A stretch of DNA of 64,000 nucleotides from contig NZ_RBAN01000003.1 of NCBI RefSeq assembly GCF_003626655.1, forward strand, positions 496,001 to 560,000, read 5' to 3'. Below are positions 61,917-64,000 of this stretch, piece after piece. A program made the position numbers and the translations under genes. The DNA comes from Micromonospora costi (lineage in GTDB: Bacteria; Actinomycetota; Actinomycetes; Mycobacteriales; Micromonosporaceae). The notes beneath the pieces were generated by a model, which was not told the DNA's origin, did no database searches, and worked only from the letters and a program-made list of their open reading frames with translations. Positions within the stretch are counted from its first letter, which is position 1. The number at the start of each line of letters is the position of its first letter.

Positions 61917-62774
61917 TCAGCGGCTGCTGGTGGTGGCCCGGACCCACGGCAGGGCCAGGCGCTCGATCAGCGCGAGGGCCGCGTAGAGCAGGATGCTGAC
62001 CAACGCCACCAGCATGATCGCCGCCCAGGAGGTGGCCGTGTCGCCCACGCCCGCGTACTGCTGGATGACGTAGCCGAGGCCACCCTCGCCGGCCTGGAAC
62101 TCACCGATGACCGCGCCGATCGCGGCCAGCGGCATACCGACCTTGAGGCCGACGAAGATCTGCGGCAACGCGGCCGGGAAACGCACCTTGCGGAACGCCT
62201 GCCACCGCGAGGCGTTCCAGGAGCGGACCAGCTCCGCGAGGTCCGCCGGCGTGGTGGTGAGGCCGGTCGCCGTGGAGAGCACGATCGGGAAGAAGCAGAG
62301 CAGGAAGACCATGGTGAGAATGGGCTTCTGGCCCCAGCCGAAGGCCACCACCAGCAGCGGCCCCAGCGTGATCTTCGGTACCGCGTTCACGGCGACGAGC
62401 AGCGGCGTGAACATCCGCTCCACCGTGCGGGACGTCGCCAGCGCCAGCCCGATCAGGACGCCCGCCACCACGGACAGCGCGAACCCGATGAGGATCTCCA
62501 GCATCGTGTCGCCGGTGTGCTCCAGCATCAGCGCCGGCTTGTCGACGAACGCGGTGAGCACGTCCCCCGGTGGTGGCAGGGCCGCCGGGTGGATCAGCTC
62601 CAGCCGGGCGGTGAGCCACCACACCGCGAAAGCGATCAGCAGACCCACGGCGGGCAGCAGCGAGGCGCCGGCCCCGGCGGCCCGTGCGCCGACGGCCCTG
62701 CGCGGGGCGCCCGCGGGAACGGTCTCCGCGGTCGCGGGCTCGGTCGCCGGCTCCGCCGAGCGGACCTCGGTCAT
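61917..62774 (-). CDS. NitT/TauT-family ABC transporter permease
   Basis: 285 residues, six helices. The binding-protein-dependent permease motif lies around LAELVRSWNASRWQAFRKVR (the EAA loop that docks the ATPase). An Ala/Pro/Thr-rich N-terminus of about 40 residues precedes the first helix. The ATG at 62774 has AAGGAGG upstream. It belongs with the binding lipoprotein encoded at 62871. Substrates of this family include nitrate, taurine, sulfonates and thiamine precursors. Confidence 0.9.
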   Translation of the reverse strand: MTEVRSAEPATEPATAETVPAGAPRRAVGARAAGAGASLLPAVGLLIAFAVWWLTARLELIHPAALPPPGDVLTAFVDKPALMLEHTGDTMLEILIGFALSVVAGVLIGLALATSRTVERMFTPLLVAVNAVPKITLGPLLVVAFGWGQKPILTMVFLLCFFPIVLSTATGLTTTPADLAELVRSWNASRWQAFRKVRFPAALPQIFVGLKVGMPLAAIGAVIGEFQAGEGGLGYVIQQYAGVGDTATSWAAIMLVALVSILLYAALALIERLALPWVRATTSSR

Positions 62775-62818
62775 GGTGTCCTCCTTGGTTCCTCCGGCCG
62801 GTGGCCGGAACGCCGGAC

Positions 62819-62855
62819 GGGGTGCGTCCCACCGGAGTCCGGCGGGACGCACCCC
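62819..62855 (-). terminator. Intra-operon hairpin between binding protein and permease
   Basis: Perfect 12-bp stem (GGGGTGCGTCCC and complement) with a 13-nt loop, 16 bp after the binding-protein stop. Such hairpins protect the upstream mRNA and lower permease expression, giving an excess of binding protein. Confidence 0.65.
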
Positions 62856-62870
62856 GGGTCACTGCGCTGA

Positions 62871-63899
62871 TCAGGCCTTCGGCGTGAGGCTGAAGTCGAT
62901 GATCTGCTCGGGGGTGATGTTCTGCTTCAGCGTGCCGGCGCCCTGGAGGATCGCGATGCTCTTGGCCACCCGGCCGCTGTCCAGCGTGCCCAGCGCGGTG
63001 CCGGAGTTGCTGGAGCGGACGTACCCGGCCATCAGCTGCAGCTCGGCGGCGGCCGAGGCGGGGTTGGTGGCGTCCACGTTCTTCTTCAGGATGTCCGCCG
63101 CCTCCTGCGGGTTGGCCAGGCTGTACTCCAGGCCCTTCATGAGCGCCGCGGTGAACTTCTTGACCATCTCCGGCTTCTCCTTGGCGATCTTCGCCGAGGT
63201 GATGAGCACGTTGCCGTAGAGGTCCTGCATCACGTTGCTGTACGGCAGCATGACGGCCTTCTTGCCCTTGGCCACGCCCTCGATCGTCGGCTGGCCGACG
63301 ACGAACTGGCCGATGCCGTCGACCTGGCCGGTGGCGAGCGTGCCGATCAGGGACTGGGCCTCACCGTTGACCCACGTCACCTTGCTCGCGTCGATGCCGG
63401 CCATCCGGGCGTACGTCGGGAAGAGGTTGCGGACGACGGAGCCGGGGGTGTCCGCGAGCTTCTTGCCCTCCAGGTCCTTCGGAGAGGCGATCTTCTTGCC
63501 CTCGAGGGTGGCGATGGCGGCCATGGTGCGCTGCTGGATCGCGGCCACCGCCACGAAGTCCTTCGCCTGGCCGTTGCCGAGCTGGAGCAGACCACCGGTC
63601 AGGTCGATCGGGCCGAAGTCGGCCTGGCCGCCGACGATGGTCTGGATGACGGCGCCGGTGCCCTGCCCGGGCTTGATGTCGACGTCGAAGCCGGCCTCCT
63701 TGAAGAAGCCCTTGTCCTTCGCCACCCAGGCGTAGGCGTCACGGCCGAAGTTGCCGAACGAGGTGAGGTAGGTCACCTTCTCCAGCGATCCGCCGCCGTT
63801 CGCGTCGTCGGAGGAGTCCGAATCGCCGCTGCATCCGGCCACCAGGGCGAGAGCGGCGGCCATCGCGGCCGCGGCGACCGTACGGGTCAGCCTTCTCAT
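62871..63899 (-). CDS. NitT/TauT-family (NMT1-like) substrate-binding lipoprotein
   Basis: 342 residues. Signal peptide with lipobox VAGC, a Ser/Asp/Gly spacer, then an NMT1/THI5-like domain (VTYLTSFGNFGRDAYAWVAK, GFFKEAGFDVDIKPGQGTGA, GGQADFGPIDL, VNGEAQSLIGTLATGQVDG). The ATG at 63899 shares one base with a TGA of an upstream frame. Ligand unknown: nitrate, sulfonate or a pyrimidine precursor are all plausible for the family. Confidence 0.9.
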   Translation of the reverse strand: MRRLTRTVAAAAMAAALALVAGCSGDSDSSDDANGGGSLEKVTYLTSFGNFGRDAYAWVAKDKGFFKEAGFDVDIKPGQGTGAVIQTIVGGQADFGPIDLTGGLLQLGNGQAKDFVAVAAIQQRTMAAIATLEGKKIASPKDLEGKKLADTPGSVVRNLFPTYARMAGIDASKVTWVNGEAQSLIGTLATGQVDGIGQFVVGQPTIEGVAKGKKAVMLPYSNVMQDLYGNVLITSAKIAKEKPEMVKKFTAALMKGLEYSLANPQEAADILKKNVDATNPASAAAELQLMAGYVRSSNSGTALGTLDSGRVAKSIAILQGAGTLKQNITPEQIIDFSLTPKA

Positions 63900-64000
63900 C
63901 AGTGCACCATGTCCTTTCCGACCGGGGCCGGCAGGCCGCCGGAGGGGTTGTCGCGGGGCACCGGCGTGAAGGGGGCAGGCCGGCACCACCGTCGTGAGGG
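63899..64000 (-). CDS. C-terminal end of an upstream gene, cut by window edge (possible transporter ATPase)
   Basis: The minus strand is open from the right edge to a TGA at 63899-63901 that overlaps the binding-protein ATG by 1 bp. Only about 33 codons are visible (ending PVPRDNPSGGLPAPVGKDMV). The missing ATPase of the NitT/TauT system would be expected here. No motif is visible in this stretch, so the call rests on position and coupling. Confidence 0.4.
   Translation of the reverse strand, partial: PSRRWCRPAPFTPVPRDNPSGGLPAPVGKDMVH

Overview
This is a very high-G+C chromosomal segment from an actinomycete. Gene content (WhiB, a BldM-like orphan regulator, an NIT-domain conservon, GroEL1 with a His-rich tail, LCP and DUF5319 proteins) points to a sporulating actinobacterium, most likely Micromonosporaceae; the genus is inference. 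No rRNA, tRNA, CRISPR array, transposase or prophage was seen. The core gene order recalls the Mycobacterium tuberculosis guaA-choD-guaB3-guaB2-whiB3-groEL1-groES-tsaD-rimI-tsaB-tsaE-alr-nnr-glmS-glmM-rpsI-rplM stretch (from memory), with accessory islands between core genes.

Layout. 1-4 kb: two tandem double-NUDIX proteins, a PspC protein and guaA. 4-10 kb: a GMC oxidoreductase and an LCP protein bracketed by two copies of a palindromic repeat, then two tandem M1 aminopeptidase lipoproteins. 10-15 kb: guaB3 and guaB2, DUF5319, a BldM-like regulator with a degenerate receiver, and whiB across a nested dyad. 15-20.6 kb: a membrane-fused molybdopterin oxidoreductase carrying an in-frame perfect 54-bp palindrome, then groL/groS under a CIRCE-embedded promoter, then a methyltransferase.

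20.7-24.4 kb is the most unusual part. It is one compact leftward operon: a MauE-like membrane protein, two thioredoxin-fold proteins (CNSC and CASC), a 19-residue candidate micropeptide, a polytopic membrane protein, a cytosolic protein, a Tat-exported eight-cysteine mini-protein and an 85-residue protein. It looks like a methylamine-dehydrogenase light-chain maturation module redirected to a small substrate.

24.4-30 kb: YbaK, DUF1707, DUF4142 and an ABC exporter pair whose nucleotide-binding motifs have decayed in complementary fashion. 30-39 kb: the t6A genes tsaD/rimI/tsaB/tsaE with alr, nnr, acpS, ung, an alpha/beta hydrolase and an XRE regulator. 39-46 kb: an EspC-like/DUF1023 coupled pair, glmS, two MmpS-like paralogues and an aminotransferase. 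46-53.5 kb: a PadR regulator divergent from an FtsX/MacB-type ABC system, glmM, rpsI-rplM and a MazF-type toxin-antitoxin pair. 53.6-64 kb: a methyltransferase, a HemD-HTH (NnaR-like) regulator, a complete conservon cvnABCD whose kinase has a nitrate/nitrite-sensing domain, a solute-binding lipoprotein, and a NitT/TauT-type ABC transporter that runs off the right edge. HemD-HTH, NIT-conservon and NitT-type transporter together suggest, without proving, a nitrogen-oxyanion sensing and uptake neighbourhood.
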